DNA of 64,000 nt. It comes from Nocardia wallacei. Its GTDB lineage: Bacteria > Actinomycetota > Actinomycetes > Mycobacteriales > Mycobacteriaceae. The notes under the pieces are model-generated. The model was not told where the DNA came from and did no database searches. It saw only the letters and a list, made by a program, of their open reading frames with translations. The stretch lies in assembly GCF_029868745.1 (NCBI RefSeq), contig NZ_JARWOP010000085.1:16001-80000 (forward strand). The letters are read 5' to 3'. The stretch's first letter is position 1. Every line of letters starts with the position of its first letter. Below, piece after piece: positions 8,842-17,112 of this stretch. Both the position numbers and the translations under genes were made by a program.

Positions 8842-10007
8842 GCGGCCGCACCCGCTCGGCGGGACCGGCCCAAGAGCGATCGGGCCAAGAGGATTTGCTG
8901 CATTTCGACGCTGCCCGAGGCGACGGTCGCGGCGTTGGCATAGCGCCAGTGGTCCTCCACGGCGCGGCGGAAGCGGCGTTGCGCGTCGCCGTCTCCGGTG
9001 ACGTAGCCGGACAGTTCGCTGAGAACGCTCGCGCTCTCCTGATCCAGTCTGGTCACCGCGATGCGATAGGCGGCGGTGTCGGCGGGCGACACCTGCCCGG
9101 TGCTCTGCGTGGCGACCACCTGATAGGCCAGCAGCCGGGCCCGCCGGGCACGAGTCAGCGCCCGCATCCAGCGTGCGTGCAACTCGGCCGGAATCTGTTC
9201 CCAGCGCGGCCCGAGCACCTCGGGGGCCGCGCGCAGCAGGCGGTCGCAGCGGGCGTAGCGGGCGATGCCGACCCGTTCGAAGGCCAGCACCTCCCCGACC
9301 ACCGACCAGCCCTGGTCGACCTCGCCCAGCACGTCGGCCTCGGTCGCGCGGACACCGTCGAGGAACACCTCGTTGAGATGGTGCGGCCCGAGCATCGACC
9401 GGATCGGCCGGACCTCGATCCCCGGATCCGACATCGGCACCAGAAAGACCGTGAGCCCCTGCTGTTTCCGGCCTTCCGAGGAGGTGCGCGCGAGCAGGAA
9501 GATCCACTGCGCCATGGTGGCGTAGGAGGTCCAGATCTTCTGCCCGGAGATGCGCCAGCCGTCGCCGTCGCGGCGCGCGGCGGTGCGCAGCGACGCCAGG
9601 TCGGACCCGGAGTCGGGCTCGCTGAAACCCTGGCACCAGATGACCTCGCCGCGCGCGATCGGCGGCAGATGCTTGCGCTGCTGTTCGGGCGTCCCGTGCC
9701 GCATGATGGTCGGCCCCACCCAGTTGACTCCCATATACTGCGCCCCGCGGGGTTCGTGGTGCGCCCACATCTCCTCGCGGACGACGGTCTGCTCCCACAC
9801 CGAGGCGCCGCGGCCGCCGAACTCCTCCGGCCAGGCCGCGCAGAGCAGGCCCCGATCGGCGAGCACCCGGCAGAACCGTTGGGCGACAGCCAGATCGGCG
9901 GGATCGTCGGTGAACGCGCCGAGATAATCGGCGGGGACCTCCTCGGCTATCAGCCGCCGCAACTCGGCCCGGAGTTCCGCGGCGGACTCACCCATCGTGA
10001 AGTCCAT
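8838..10007 (-). CDS. Acyl-CoA dehydrogenase (389 aa), first gene of the operon
   Basis: Full-length dehydrogenase: WCQGFSEPDSGSDLASLRT near residues 119-136, ISGQKIWTSYATMAQW after it, and a C-terminal SGSVEMQQILLARSLLG segment, a variant of the usual GGTxEIQRN. I chose ATG 10007. A TTG at 10025 would lie inside the 28-bp repeat that appears to be an operator. The leader is then very short. It heads the operon 10007-4792 (dehydrogenase, dehydrogenase, hydratase, dehydrogenase, dehydrogenase), whose genes overlap or nearly touch. It is probably controlled by the divergent FCD regulator. Confidence 0.87.
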   Translation of the reverse strand: MDFTMGESAAELRAELRRLIAEEVPADYLGAFTDDPADLAVAQRFCRVLADRGLLCAAWPEEFGGRGASVWEQTVVREEMWAHHEPRGAQYMGVNWVGPTIMRHGTPEQQRKHLPPIARGEVIWCQGFSEPDSGSDLASLRTAARRDGDGWRISGQKIWTSYATMAQWIFLLARTSSEGRKQQGLTVFLVPMSDPGIEVRPIRSMLGPHHLNEVFLDGVRATEADVLGEVDQGWSVVGEVLAFERVGIARYARCDRLLRAAPEVLGPRWEQIPAELHARWMRALTRARRARLLAYQVVATQSTGQVSPADTAAYRIAVTRLDQESASVLSELSGYVTGDGDAQRRFRRAVEDHWRYANAATVASGSVEMQQILLARSLLGRSRRAGAAA

Positions 10008-10017
10008 TGCCGCACAG

Positions 10018-10045
10018 TACTTCAATCCTCATAAGGATAGCAATA
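10018..10045. promoter_or_regulatory. 28-bp regulatory repeat, copy 1 (before the 10007 operon)
   Basis: A 28-bp sequence identical to the reverse complement of 11190-11217. Its core is ATCCT-N4-AGGAT, a near-perfect dyad. Read toward the operon it serves, each copy has the same orientation. Copy 1 ends 10 bp before the ATG at 10007. It is probably the binding site of the FCD-family regulator encoded between the two copies, overlapping the promoter. Confidence 0.72.
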
Positions 10046-10082
10046 TTTGTATGGTCAGTTCGCCGTTGACTACACTGCCGCC

Positions 10083-10133
10083 ATGACCGAGGCGACGCGC
10101 GCGTGCACGATCCCCGGGCGGCGGCCCGCATGA
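10083..10133 (+). CDS. Possible 16-codon leader ORF before the FCD regulator
   Basis: ATG at 10083 starts a 16-residue frame (MTEATRACTIPGRRPA) whose TGA overlaps the ATG at 10130 of the regulator frame (ATGA). This could couple translation or act as a leader peptide. There is no strong ribosome site and the ORF is very short, so it may be chance. Confidence 0.3.
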   Translation: MTEATRACTIPGRRPA

Positions 10134-10936
10134 CCGCAGCCAAGCGCGGCCGCGTGCCGCAGCGCCGGATCGCCGAAACCGTTGCCGCCGAGTTGCGCTC
10201 GCGCATCCTGGCCGGCGACGAGAATTACCGGCTGCCCACCCAGGACCAGCTGGTGCAGGACTTCGGCGTCAGCTACCCCTCGATCCGCGAGGCGCTGCGC
10301 ATCCTGGAGACCGAGGGCCTGGTCACGGTGCGCCGGGGCAATGTCGGCGGCGCGGAGGTGCACCGGCCCGACGAGATGTCGGCGGCCTATCACCTCGGGC
10401 TCGCCCTGCAGGCCGCGCACGTTACCCTGGGCGACCTCGCCACCGGCCTGCGCATGCTGGAGCCGACCTGCGCGGCCGAGTGCGCCAGGCGGCCCGACCG
10501 TGCGGAAACCGTGATACCGGCGCTCACCGAGAACGTCGACAAGTCGGCCGAACTCGTCGACGACGGCGTGGCCTTCACCCACACCGCCCGCGAATTCCAC
10601 GACCTCATCGTCTCCTTCACCCCGAACCTCACCGTCCGCTACGTGGTCAGCACCCTGGTCGCGCTGTGGTCGGTCCAGGAGGAGACGTGGGCCGAGGCGC
10701 AGGCCCGCCGCGGCGAGTACCCGTCCCCCGCCGAGGCCGCCGAGGCGGTGCGCACGCACCGCCGCCTCGTCAAGGACATCGCGGCGGGCCGGGCCGACGA
10801 GGCCGAGCAGTTGTACCGCACCCACCTGGCCGCGACCCAGGCCGTGGTCCTCGAGCGTTTCGACGACGGCGTGGTCAACGCCTCCCGCAGCGGCGCCCGC
10901 CTCGCCATGCGGTCCGGTCCGCGCACCCGGATCTGA
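10130..10936 (+). CDS. GntR/FadR-family transcriptional regulator with FCD domain (268 aa)
   Basis: N-terminal winged helix-turn-helix near residues 15-70 (LPTQDQLVQDFGVSYPSIRE, then ALRILETEGLVTVRRG), then an all-helical FCD effector domain with histidines in TAREFHDLIV and YRTHLAATQ suited to metal or ligand binding. Such proteins typically bind an acyl-CoA or carboxylate and repress neighbouring catabolic genes. ATG 10130 is chosen; an in-frame GTG at 10103 is the alternative and would add nine residues. Identical 28-bp dyad-containing repeats lie on both sides of the gene, in front of the operons at 10007 and 11333, and are its likely operators. Confidence 0.87.
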   Translation: MTAAKRGRVPQRRIAETVAAELRSRILAGDENYRLPTQDQLVQDFGVSYPSIREALRILETEGLVTVRRGNVGGAEVHRPDEMSAAYHLGLALQAAHVTLGDLATGLRMLEPTCAAECARRPDRAETVIPALTENVDKSAELVDDGVAFTHTAREFHDLIVSFTPNLTVRYVVSTLVALWSVQEETWAEAQARRGEYPSPAEAAEAVRTHRRLVKDIAAGRADEAEQLYRTHLAATQAVVLERFDDGVVNASRSGARLAMRSGPRTRI

Positions 10937-10978
10937 CCACGTCTCCCCGGTTGGGCGAAGCCGGTCCGCCAGCCGGAC

Positions 10979-11015
10979 GGTAATCGTATTCTCTTTTCAT
11001 GAGAATCTATTATCG
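10979..11015. promoter_or_regulatory. Doubled GAGAAT/ATTCTC-type operator
   Basis: Half-sites are GGTAAT (10979-10984), ATTCTC (10988-10993), GAGAAT (11001-11006) and TTATCG (11010-11015). The two central half-sites are perfect with a 7-bp spacer, as at 4200-4218 and 55736-55754; the outer ones are degenerate. It may place the 11333 operon under a second regulator. Confidence 0.5.
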
Positions 11016-11189
11016 GACGAACGGCCGGAGGCAACCGGGATCGACATCGCCGCCCTGCCGTCCAGCCACCGGGCCACGCCTGACGCCTCGAGCGGCGAAT
11101 AGCCATGCACCCGTGCGCTTTCCGAACACAGTCGCGCATACCCACAACAGCCGGGCGACCGACTACTCCACGGTAAGTAACGGCACAAG

Positions 11190-11217
11190 TATTGCTATCC
11201 TTATGAGGATTGAAGTA
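11190..11217. promoter_or_regulatory. 28-bp regulatory repeat, copy 2 (before the 11333 operon)
   Basis: Exact inverted copy of 10018-10045, containing the ATCCT-N4-AGGAT dyad. It lies 115 bp before the TTG start at 11333 and is oriented toward that gene as copy 1 is toward 10007. The immediate flanking bases differ, so the 28 bp are the conserved unit. Confidence 0.72.
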
Positions 11218-11332
11218 GCGTGATGCGCGTTACACGGCCTGCGGTGCATGCCAGCGGAATGACATTTCCGTAATGCAGCAGGTCAGCGACACCACAAGAC
11301 CAACAAACTTCTCACCACTCGGAGGCCCCGCC

Positions 11333-12928
11333 TTGACTACAGGGGCGCGCTACAGCGGCACCGCATCGACCACCCTCGCGCAGGGCTGGAGCCTGGAACG
11401 GCTCACCCCGCCGAGCCGCCTGTTCGGCGCGAACGGTCTGCGCACCGGTCCCGACGGCCGCATCTACGTGGCCCAGGTCGCCGGCAGCCAGATCAGCGCA
11501 CTCGACGTCGGCACCGGCGAGCTGGAAACCGTCAGCGCCAAGGGCGGTGACATCGTCGCCCCCGACGACCTGGCCTTCGACCCCGAGGGCAATCTCGTCG
11601 CCACCGAGTACATGGACGCGCGAGTCAGCGTGCGCGGCACCGACGGCCGCACCCGCGTGCTCCGCGCCGATCTGCCCGGCGCCAACGGCATCACCGTGCA
11701 CAACGGCCGCCTGTTCGTCAACGAGTGCCGCATCGGCGGACGGCTCATGGAACTGCCCCTCGACGGCGGTGCGCCGCGCGTGCTGCAGGACAACCTGCCG
11801 ATGCCCAACGCCATGGAGGTCGGCCCCGACGGCCTCCTCTACTACCCGGTCATGGGCACCAACGACATCTGGCGCATCGACCCCGACGGCGGTGCGCCGC
11901 AACGGGTCGCGGGCGATCTCGGCTCCCCCGACTCGGTGAAATTCGACGCCGACGGCTTCCTCGTCTCCACCCAGGCGGCGTCGGGCGAGGTGCTGCGCAT
12001 CGATCTGCGCACCGGCGACCGGCAGGTGCTGGCGCGCCTGGAGCCGGGCCTGGACAACTGCACCTTCGTCGGCGACCGGTTGTTCGTGTCGCACTTCTCC
12101 GGCGCGATCACCGAAATCCGCACCGGCGGCGAGACAAAGCCGGTGCTGCCCGGCGGCCTGCTCTGGCCGCTGGATCTCACCGTCGCCCCCGACGGCAGCC
12201 TCTACGTCGCCGACGGCACCTTCTTCTACGTCCTGCGCGACGGCGAATTGCACACTGTCGCCTCGCTTTTCAGCCCGGGTAACCCCGGCTATGTGCGCGG
12301 CGTCGCGGCCGTGGGTCCGGGCGAGTTCGTCTGCGCCACCTCTACCGGTCAGATCTCCTACTACCGCCCGGGTTCGGCCCAGGAGCCACAGGTCGTGGCG
12401 GACGGTTTCGACCAGCTCTACGGTGTCGGGCTCGCCCCCGGCGGCGCGATCGTCGCCGCCGAGCTGGGCGCGGGCCGGGTGCTGTCGGTGCGGCCGGGCG
12501 AGGTGGAGGTGCTGGCCGCCGGGCTGAACGCGCCGCTGGGGATCGCCTTCGGCCCGGACGGCACGGTCCTGGTCTCCGAATCCGGCGCCGGACGCGTGGT
12601 CTCGGTCGGTCCCGCCGGTGTCGACACGGTGGTGGACGGGCTGGAGACGCCGCACGGAATCCTGGTGCGCGACGGGCAATTACACATCGTCGACGCCGGT
12701 GCGAAAACCGTGGTCCGGGTCGATCTCGAGACCAAGGCACGCACCACGCTCGCCTCGGGCCTCCCGATCGGCGCGCCGCCCGGAGTGGTGCCCAAGCCAC
12801 TGCTCGGGACGCCGCCGTTCTCCGGTCCGATGGGACCGTTCGCGGGCATCGCCGCCGCGGCGGACGGCACCCTCTACGTCTCCGCCGACGCCGAGGGCAG
12901 CGTCCTGGCGCTGCGCGAGGAGGCGTGA
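11333..12928 (+). CDS. SMP-30/gluconolactonase-like beta-propeller protein (531 aa)
   Basis: The protein consists of repeated propeller blades of the form DxxGxLYVAD or GPDGLLYYPVM across its whole length (for example PDGRIYVAQVAG near 40, PMPNAMEVGPDG near 160, APDGSLYVADGTF near 285, GPDGTVLVSESGAG near 405). This is typical of SMP-30/NHL proteins, some of which hydrolyse lactones. At 531 aa it is longer than single-domain SMP-30 lactonases (about 300 aa), suggesting two propeller units. The TTG at 11333 is chosen because GGAGG lies 7 nt before it; the frame extends upstream to an ATG at 11273. Downstream genes encode a Baeyer-Villiger-type monooxygenase, so hydrolysis of a lactone product is a plausible but unproven role. 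Confidence 0.75.
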   Translation: MTTGARYSGTASTTLAQGWSLERLTPPSRLFGANGLRTGPDGRIYVAQVAGSQISALDVGTGELETVSAKGGDIVAPDDLAFDPEGNLVATEYMDARVSVRGTDGRTRVLRADLPGANGITVHNGRLFVNECRIGGRLMELPLDGGAPRVLQDNLPMPNAMEVGPDGLLYYPVMGTNDIWRIDPDGGAPQRVAGDLGSPDSVKFDADGFLVSTQAASGEVLRIDLRTGDRQVLARLEPGLDNCTFVGDRLFVSHFSGAITEIRTGGETKPVLPGGLLWPLDLTVAPDGSLYVADGTFFYVLRDGELHTVASLFSPGNPGYVRGVAAVGPGEFVCATSTGQISYYRPGSAQEPQVVADGFDQLYGVGLAPGGAIVAAELGAGRVLSVRPGEVEVLAAGLNAPLGIAFGPDGTVLVSESGAGRVVSVGPAGVDTVVDGLETPHGILVRDGQLHIVDAGAKTVVRVDLETKARTTLASGLPIGAPPGVVPKPLLGTPPFSGPMGPFAGIAAAADGTLYVSADAEGSVLALREEA

Positions 12929-12934
12929 GCGGCC

Positions 12935-13780
12935 GTGAGTGACAACGGATTCGGGCTCCGGGGCCGCGTCGTCATCGTCTCGGGCGCGGGCGGCGGCGGC
13001 ATCGGCACCACGGTGACCCGCAAGGTCGCGGGTGCGGGCGCCACCGTGATCGCGGTCAGCAGGTCGGCGGAGAATCTGGCGAAACACGTCGAACCGTTGG
13101 CGGCCGAGGGGCTTTCGGTATTGCCGGTCGCGGCCGACGCGGCCACCGACGAGGGCATCGCGACGGTGCTCGAGCACGCCCGCCGGGCCGACGGCGAACT
13201 GCACGGACTGGTCAATGTCGCCGGCGGCGCCGCACCGTCGACCTGGATGCCGTCCACCCGGGTGACCCGGGCGGACTGGCGCGGGCTGTTCACCCAGAAC
13301 CTGGAAACGATGTTCTTCATGAGCCAGGCGGTGGCCGCGGAGCTGAAGTCGCACGGGCGCGGCGGGTCGATCGTGTCGATCTCCTCGATCAGCGGAATGA
13401 ACACCGCCCCTTTCCATATCGCCTACGGCACGGCCAAGGCCGCGCTGGTGTCGGCGACCCGCACCATGGCCGTCGAGCTGGCCCTCGACGGCATCCGGGT
13501 GAACGCCGTCGCCCCCGGCGTCACCGAGACCCCGGCCTCGGGCGCCTACGTCGACGAGGACCCCGACCGCGACCGGCTGGCCATCGCCATGGGCCGCCGC
13601 GGCACCCCGGACGAGCAGGCCGGGCCGATCCTGTTCCTGCTGTCGGACCTGTCGACCTACATCACCGGGCAGACGCTGCTGGTCGACGGCGGGCTGAATC
13701 TCAAATGGACCCACCTCGGCGCCGACAACACCTCGCTGTTCCTGAAGGACGAGTCGTTCCGCGCCGCCATCACACGCTGA
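12935..13780 (+). CDS. Short-chain dehydrogenase/reductase (281 aa)
   Basis: Rossmann-fold NAD(P)-dependent oxidoreductase. The nucleotide-binding glycine motif GAGGGGIG is at residues 17-24. The catalytic serine is in SISSISGMN near 147, and tyrosine and lysine are in the YGTAKAA segment near 163-167. ITGQTLLVDGG is near the C-terminus. The GTG start lies 6 nt after the stop of the SMP-30 gene, with GAGGAGG inside that gene's end. It probably oxidises a ring or side-chain alcohol in the same pathway. The substrate is unknown. Confidence 0.85.
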   Translation: MSDNGFGLRGRVVIVSGAGGGGIGTTVTRKVAGAGATVIAVSRSAENLAKHVEPLAAEGLSVLPVAADAATDEGIATVLEHARRADGELHGLVNVAGGAAPSTWMPSTRVTRADWRGLFTQNLETMFFMSQAVAAELKSHGRGGSIVSISSISGMNTAPFHIAYGTAKAALVSATRTMAVELALDGIRVNAVAPGVTETPASGAYVDEDPDRDRLAIAMGRRGTPDEQAGPILFLLSDLSTYITGQTLLVDGGLNLKWTHLGADNTSLFLKDESFRAAITR

Positions 13781-13807
13781 CACCGCGGTTCTCATGAGGA
13801 GGATGTG

Positions 13808-15202
13808 ATGACCGAAACCGTCGATACCCACTCGGAAAACTCCACGGGCACAACGGCGCCGCAGGCGGCCGGACCGCTGTCGACGCCGCTGGTCATCGGC
13901 GTCGACGCGTACATCTCCGAGGAGTACGCGCGCGCCGAGCGCGACAAACTCTGGGCCAAGGTGTGGCAGCAGGTCGACCGGGTCGAGGAGATTCCCCGCG
14001 TCGGCGACTTCCTCACCTACGAGATCCAGGACGACTCGATCATCGTGGTGCGCACCGCTCCCGACACGATCCGCGCCTACCACAACGTGTGCGCGCATCG
14101 CGGCCGCCGCCTCATCGATACCCCGCCGGGTGAGCACCACGCCCGCGGCAGCCGCAAGCAGTTCGTCTGCGGCTTCCACGGCTGGCGTTACGACCTGGAG
14201 GGCAACAACACCTTCGTGGCCGAACGCGAGGACTGGCCGTGCGGGCTGAACCGCAACGACGGACTGAATCAGGTGCGGGTGGACACCTGGGGCGGCTGGA
14301 TCTGGATCAATCTGGACCCCGACGCCGGCCCGCTGCGCGAGTACCTGGAGCCCGCCGCCAGTCTGCTCGAGCATTTCGAGCTGGAGAACATGCGTTACCG
14401 GTGGCGCCGGTGGCTGACCTTCGACTGCAACTGGAAGGTCGCCTTCGAGGCGTTCATGGAGACCTACCACGTGCCCTACACCCACCCGGAGTTCATGAAT
14501 TTCGGCCAGTTCCTCGGCTGGGCGCGGGCGCAGGGCAAGCACAGCAACATCGGCTACGACGCGCCGAAGGGCATGGAGGAGAACCAGGCCAAGGTGCGGC
14601 TGGGCGCCGGTCCCGACGCGCGGGTGTCGACGGCGACGCTGCAGAACTTCACCTGGGAGAACGCCAACACCAACACCACCCGCACCCTGGTCGACGTCGC
14701 GAACCGGCTGGTCGACGAGCTGCCCGAGGGCACCCCGGCCAACGAGGTGCTGCGCTACTGGCTCGACACCGCCCGCTCCGAGGACGAGGCGCGCGGCGTG
14801 GTCTGGCCGAAGGTCGATCCCGACATCGTCGCCCAGGCCGGGACGGCGTGGCAGATCTTCCCCAACTTCCAGATCGGCCACGCGCTGAACAACATGCTGT
14901 GCTACCGGTTCCGGCCCTACGGCTACGACCCCGACAAGTGCCTCTTCGAGGCGGCGGTGTTCGAGCTGTTCCCGCCCGGCGAGGAGCCGGAAACGGAATG
15001 GGAGTACACCCCCGAGGGCGACCCCAACTGGAGAACCGTTCTGCCGCAGGACTTCTCGAATATGGCCGCCGTGCAAAAGGGGTTGAAGTCGCGCGGTTTC
15101 ACCGGCGCCAAGCCCAATCCGTACCGCGAACGCAGCATCGTCAACCTGCATCACAACCTCGCCTCGTACATGGGCACCGGCGAGCCCCGCGAGCTGACCT
15201 GA
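13808..15202 (+). CDS. Rieske-type ring-hydroxylating oxygenase alpha subunit (464 aa)
   Basis: Rieske [2Fe-2S] ligands CAH (near 95-97) and CGFH (near 120-123), then the mononuclear iron segment FMETYHVPYTH near 217-227 preceded by FDCNWKVAFE. Such oxygenases hydroxylate rings or activated carbons using electrons from a reductase; the flavin/[2Fe-2S] reductase at 62766 is the only candidate in the window. ATG 13808 with GAGGAGG upstream is preferred over GTG 13805. It differs from the three other Rieske proteins here: it has a different N-terminus and is not followed by the small 110-aa protein. Confidence 0.9.
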   Translation: MTETVDTHSENSTGTTAPQAAGPLSTPLVIGVDAYISEEYARAERDKLWAKVWQQVDRVEEIPRVGDFLTYEIQDDSIIVVRTAPDTIRAYHNVCAHRGRRLIDTPPGEHHARGSRKQFVCGFHGWRYDLEGNNTFVAEREDWPCGLNRNDGLNQVRVDTWGGWIWINLDPDAGPLREYLEPAASLLEHFELENMRYRWRRWLTFDCNWKVAFEAFMETYHVPYTHPEFMNFGQFLGWARAQGKHSNIGYDAPKGMEENQAKVRLGAGPDARVSTATLQNFTWENANTNTTRTLVDVANRLVDELPEGTPANEVLRYWLDTARSEDEARGVVWPKVDPDIVAQAGTAWQIFPNFQIGHALNNMLCYRFRPYGYDPDKCLFEAAVFELFPPGEEPETEWEYTPEGDPNWRTVLPQDFSNMAAVQKGLKSRGFTGAKPNPYRERSIVNLHHNLASYMGTGEPRELT

Positions 15203-15251
15203 CCGTGGCGTCCCACCCACGAACTTCGAGCAAGAGATCTAGGACATCCGA

Positions 15252-17078
15252 ATGCAGCACTGCGAACCCACGGTAACGCCCGACGTCGACAAGGAAGCGT
15301 TACGCCTCAAGTACCTGGCGGAGCGGGACAAGCGGCTGCGGCCCGAGGGCCAGCAGCAGTATCTCGAGGCCGAGGACGAGTTCGCGGAATTCTACGAGAG
15401 CGATCCGCATCTGCCGGTGACGCCGCGCGCACCGATCGACGCCGATATCGAGGTGGTCGTGCTCGGCGGCGGTTTCGCCGGGCTCATCACCGCGCACCGG
15501 CTGCTGCAGGCGGGCGTCACCGATTTCCGGATCGTGGAGCTGGGCGGTGATTTCGGCGGGGTCTGGTATTGGAACCGTTACCCCGGAATTCAGGTCGACT
15601 CGGATGCCTACACGTATCTGCCGCTGATCGAGGAAACCGGCTACATGCCGACGGAGAAGTTCACCCACGGCGACGAGAACTACGAACACGCGCAGCGCAT
15701 CGGCAAACATTTCGGCCTTTACGACAAGGCGATCTTCCATACCCTGACGCGCTCGCTGGAATGGGACGAGGAGATCAAGCGCTGGCGGATCGGCACGAAT
15801 CGGGGCGACGATATCCGCGCCCGTTTCGTGGTGATGTGCCAGGGCCCCTACAACCGCCCGAAACTGCCCGGGATCTCCGGCATCAAGGATTTCCGGGGCC
15901 ACACCTTCCACACCGCCCGCTGGGACTACGAGTACACCGGCGGCAATCTGCACGGCGGCCTGGACCGCCTCGGCGACAAGCGAGTCGCGATCATCGGCAC
16001 GGGTTCCACTGCGGTGCAGGCGATTCCGCATCTGGCGCGCGGCGCGAAGCATCTCACCGTCTTCCAGCGCACCCCGTCCTACATCTTCGAGCGGGACAAC
16101 TACCCGACCGATCCGGAATGGGCGAAGTCGCTGCGGCCGGGCTGGCGGGCCGAGCGGCAGCGCAACTTCCACAACGCCGCCTTCGCGTTCTACAGCCCCG
16201 GCGAGCCGGACCTGATCTGCGACGGCTGGACCGAGGTCGCGCGCAACCTGGCCGCGAAGCTGAACGAAACCGGCGGGTGGGCCGCGCTCGCCGATCCCGC
16301 GAAGTTCCTGGAACTCAAGGAGATCGAGGACTACCGGGCGATGGAGCGGCTGCGCCGGCGCGTCGAGGAGATCGTCGAGGACCCGGAGACGGCGGAGAAG
16401 CTCAAGCCGTACTACCGCAATATGTGCAAGCGGCCGGTCTTCAACGACGAGTACCTGCCGACCTTCAACCGCCCCAACGTGACCCTGGTCGATGTGTCCG
16501 ACACCAAGGGCGTCGAGCGCATCACCGCGAACGGCATCATCGCCCACGGCGTCGAGCACGAGGTGGACTGCATCATCTTCGCCAGCGGCTTCGAGATCAC
16601 CACCTCCCTCGAGCGCCAGTACGACATCGAGCCGTTCACCGGCCGCGGCGGCCGCTCGCTCTACGAGCACTGGGGCAAGGGTTTCCGGACGCTGCACGGC
16701 ATCACCACGCACGGTTTCCCGAACATCTACTTCACGGGGTTCATCCAGGGCGGCGTCACCGCGGCCACCACCCTGATGTTCGAGCAGCAGGCCGATCACA
16801 TCGCCTACATCGTGAAGCAGGCCCAGGAGCGCGGCGTCGCCGTGGTGGAACCCACCGCCGACGCCGAGGAGGGCTGGGTGCAGACCATCCGCGCGAACAC
16901 CGTCGACAACAGCACCTTCGTCTCGGAATGCACGCCCGGCTACTACAACAGCGAGGGCGAGCCGAACGGCCGCTCGTTCCTGGGCGACCCGTTCTGGGGC
17001 GGCTTCTACGTGCTGGAGGAGATGTTGCAGGGCTGGCGCGACGCCGGCGACCTGGAGGGTTTGGCGCTGGGCCGATGA
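15252..17078 (+). CDS. FAD-dependent monooxygenase, Baeyer-Villiger type (608 aa)
   Basis: The first dinucleotide-binding motif VVLGGGFAGL (near 70-80) and second GTGSTAVQ (near 249) flank the Baeyer-Villiger fingerprint FRGHTFHTARW near 214-224 (FxGxxxHxxxW). WYWNRYPGIQVDS near 110 is also typical. These NADPH-dependent enzymes insert oxygen next to a ketone to give an ester or lactone. The N-terminal extension of about 65 residues is common in the cyclohexanone/steroid monooxygenase branch. In the operon it follows an SDR and a Rieske oxygenase, consistent with an alcohol-ketone-lactone sequence, and the SMP-30 protein could open the lactone. Confidence 0.88.
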   Translation: MQHCEPTVTPDVDKEALRLKYLAERDKRLRPEGQQQYLEAEDEFAEFYESDPHLPVTPRAPIDADIEVVVLGGGFAGLITAHRLLQAGVTDFRIVELGGDFGGVWYWNRYPGIQVDSDAYTYLPLIEETGYMPTEKFTHGDENYEHAQRIGKHFGLYDKAIFHTLTRSLEWDEEIKRWRIGTNRGDDIRARFVVMCQGPYNRPKLPGISGIKDFRGHTFHTARWDYEYTGGNLHGGLDRLGDKRVAIIGTGSTAVQAIPHLARGAKHLTVFQRTPSYIFERDNYPTDPEWAKSLRPGWRAERQRNFHNAAFAFYSPGEPDLICDGWTEVARNLAAKLNETGGWAALADPAKFLELKEIEDYRAMERLRRRVEEIVEDPETAEKLKPYYRNMCKRPVFNDEYLPTFNRPNVTLVDVSDTKGVERITANGIIAHGVEHEVDCIIFASGFEITTSLERQYDIEPFTGRGGRSLYEHWGKGFRTLHGITTHGFPNIYFTGFIQGGVTAATTLMFEQQADHIAYIVKQAQERGVAVVEPTADAEEGWVQTIRANTVDNSTFVSECTPGYYNSEGEPNGRSFLGDPFWGGFYVLEEMLQGWRDAGDLEGLALGR

Positions 17079-17112
17079 CCCGCCCCGACGACCCCGGAGA
17101 GGACCGAACACC

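Larger units (their letters stand above)
10937..11332. other. 396-bp intergenic control region
   Basis: No convincing gene. It holds a doubled GAGAAT/ATTCTC-type operator (10979-11015) just after the FCD regulator, the second 28-bp repeat (11190-11217), and a GGAGG ribosome site (11321-11325) for the TTG start at 11333. This long leader probably carries the promoter of the seven-gene operon ending at 21163. Confidence 0.6.

Noticed and set aside
12680..15220. 846-codon minus-strand frame opposite the SMP-30, SDR and Rieske genes
   Set aside because: No recognisable motif, and the plus-strand genes in this stretch have intact catalytic motifs and ribosome sites; an antisense shadow.
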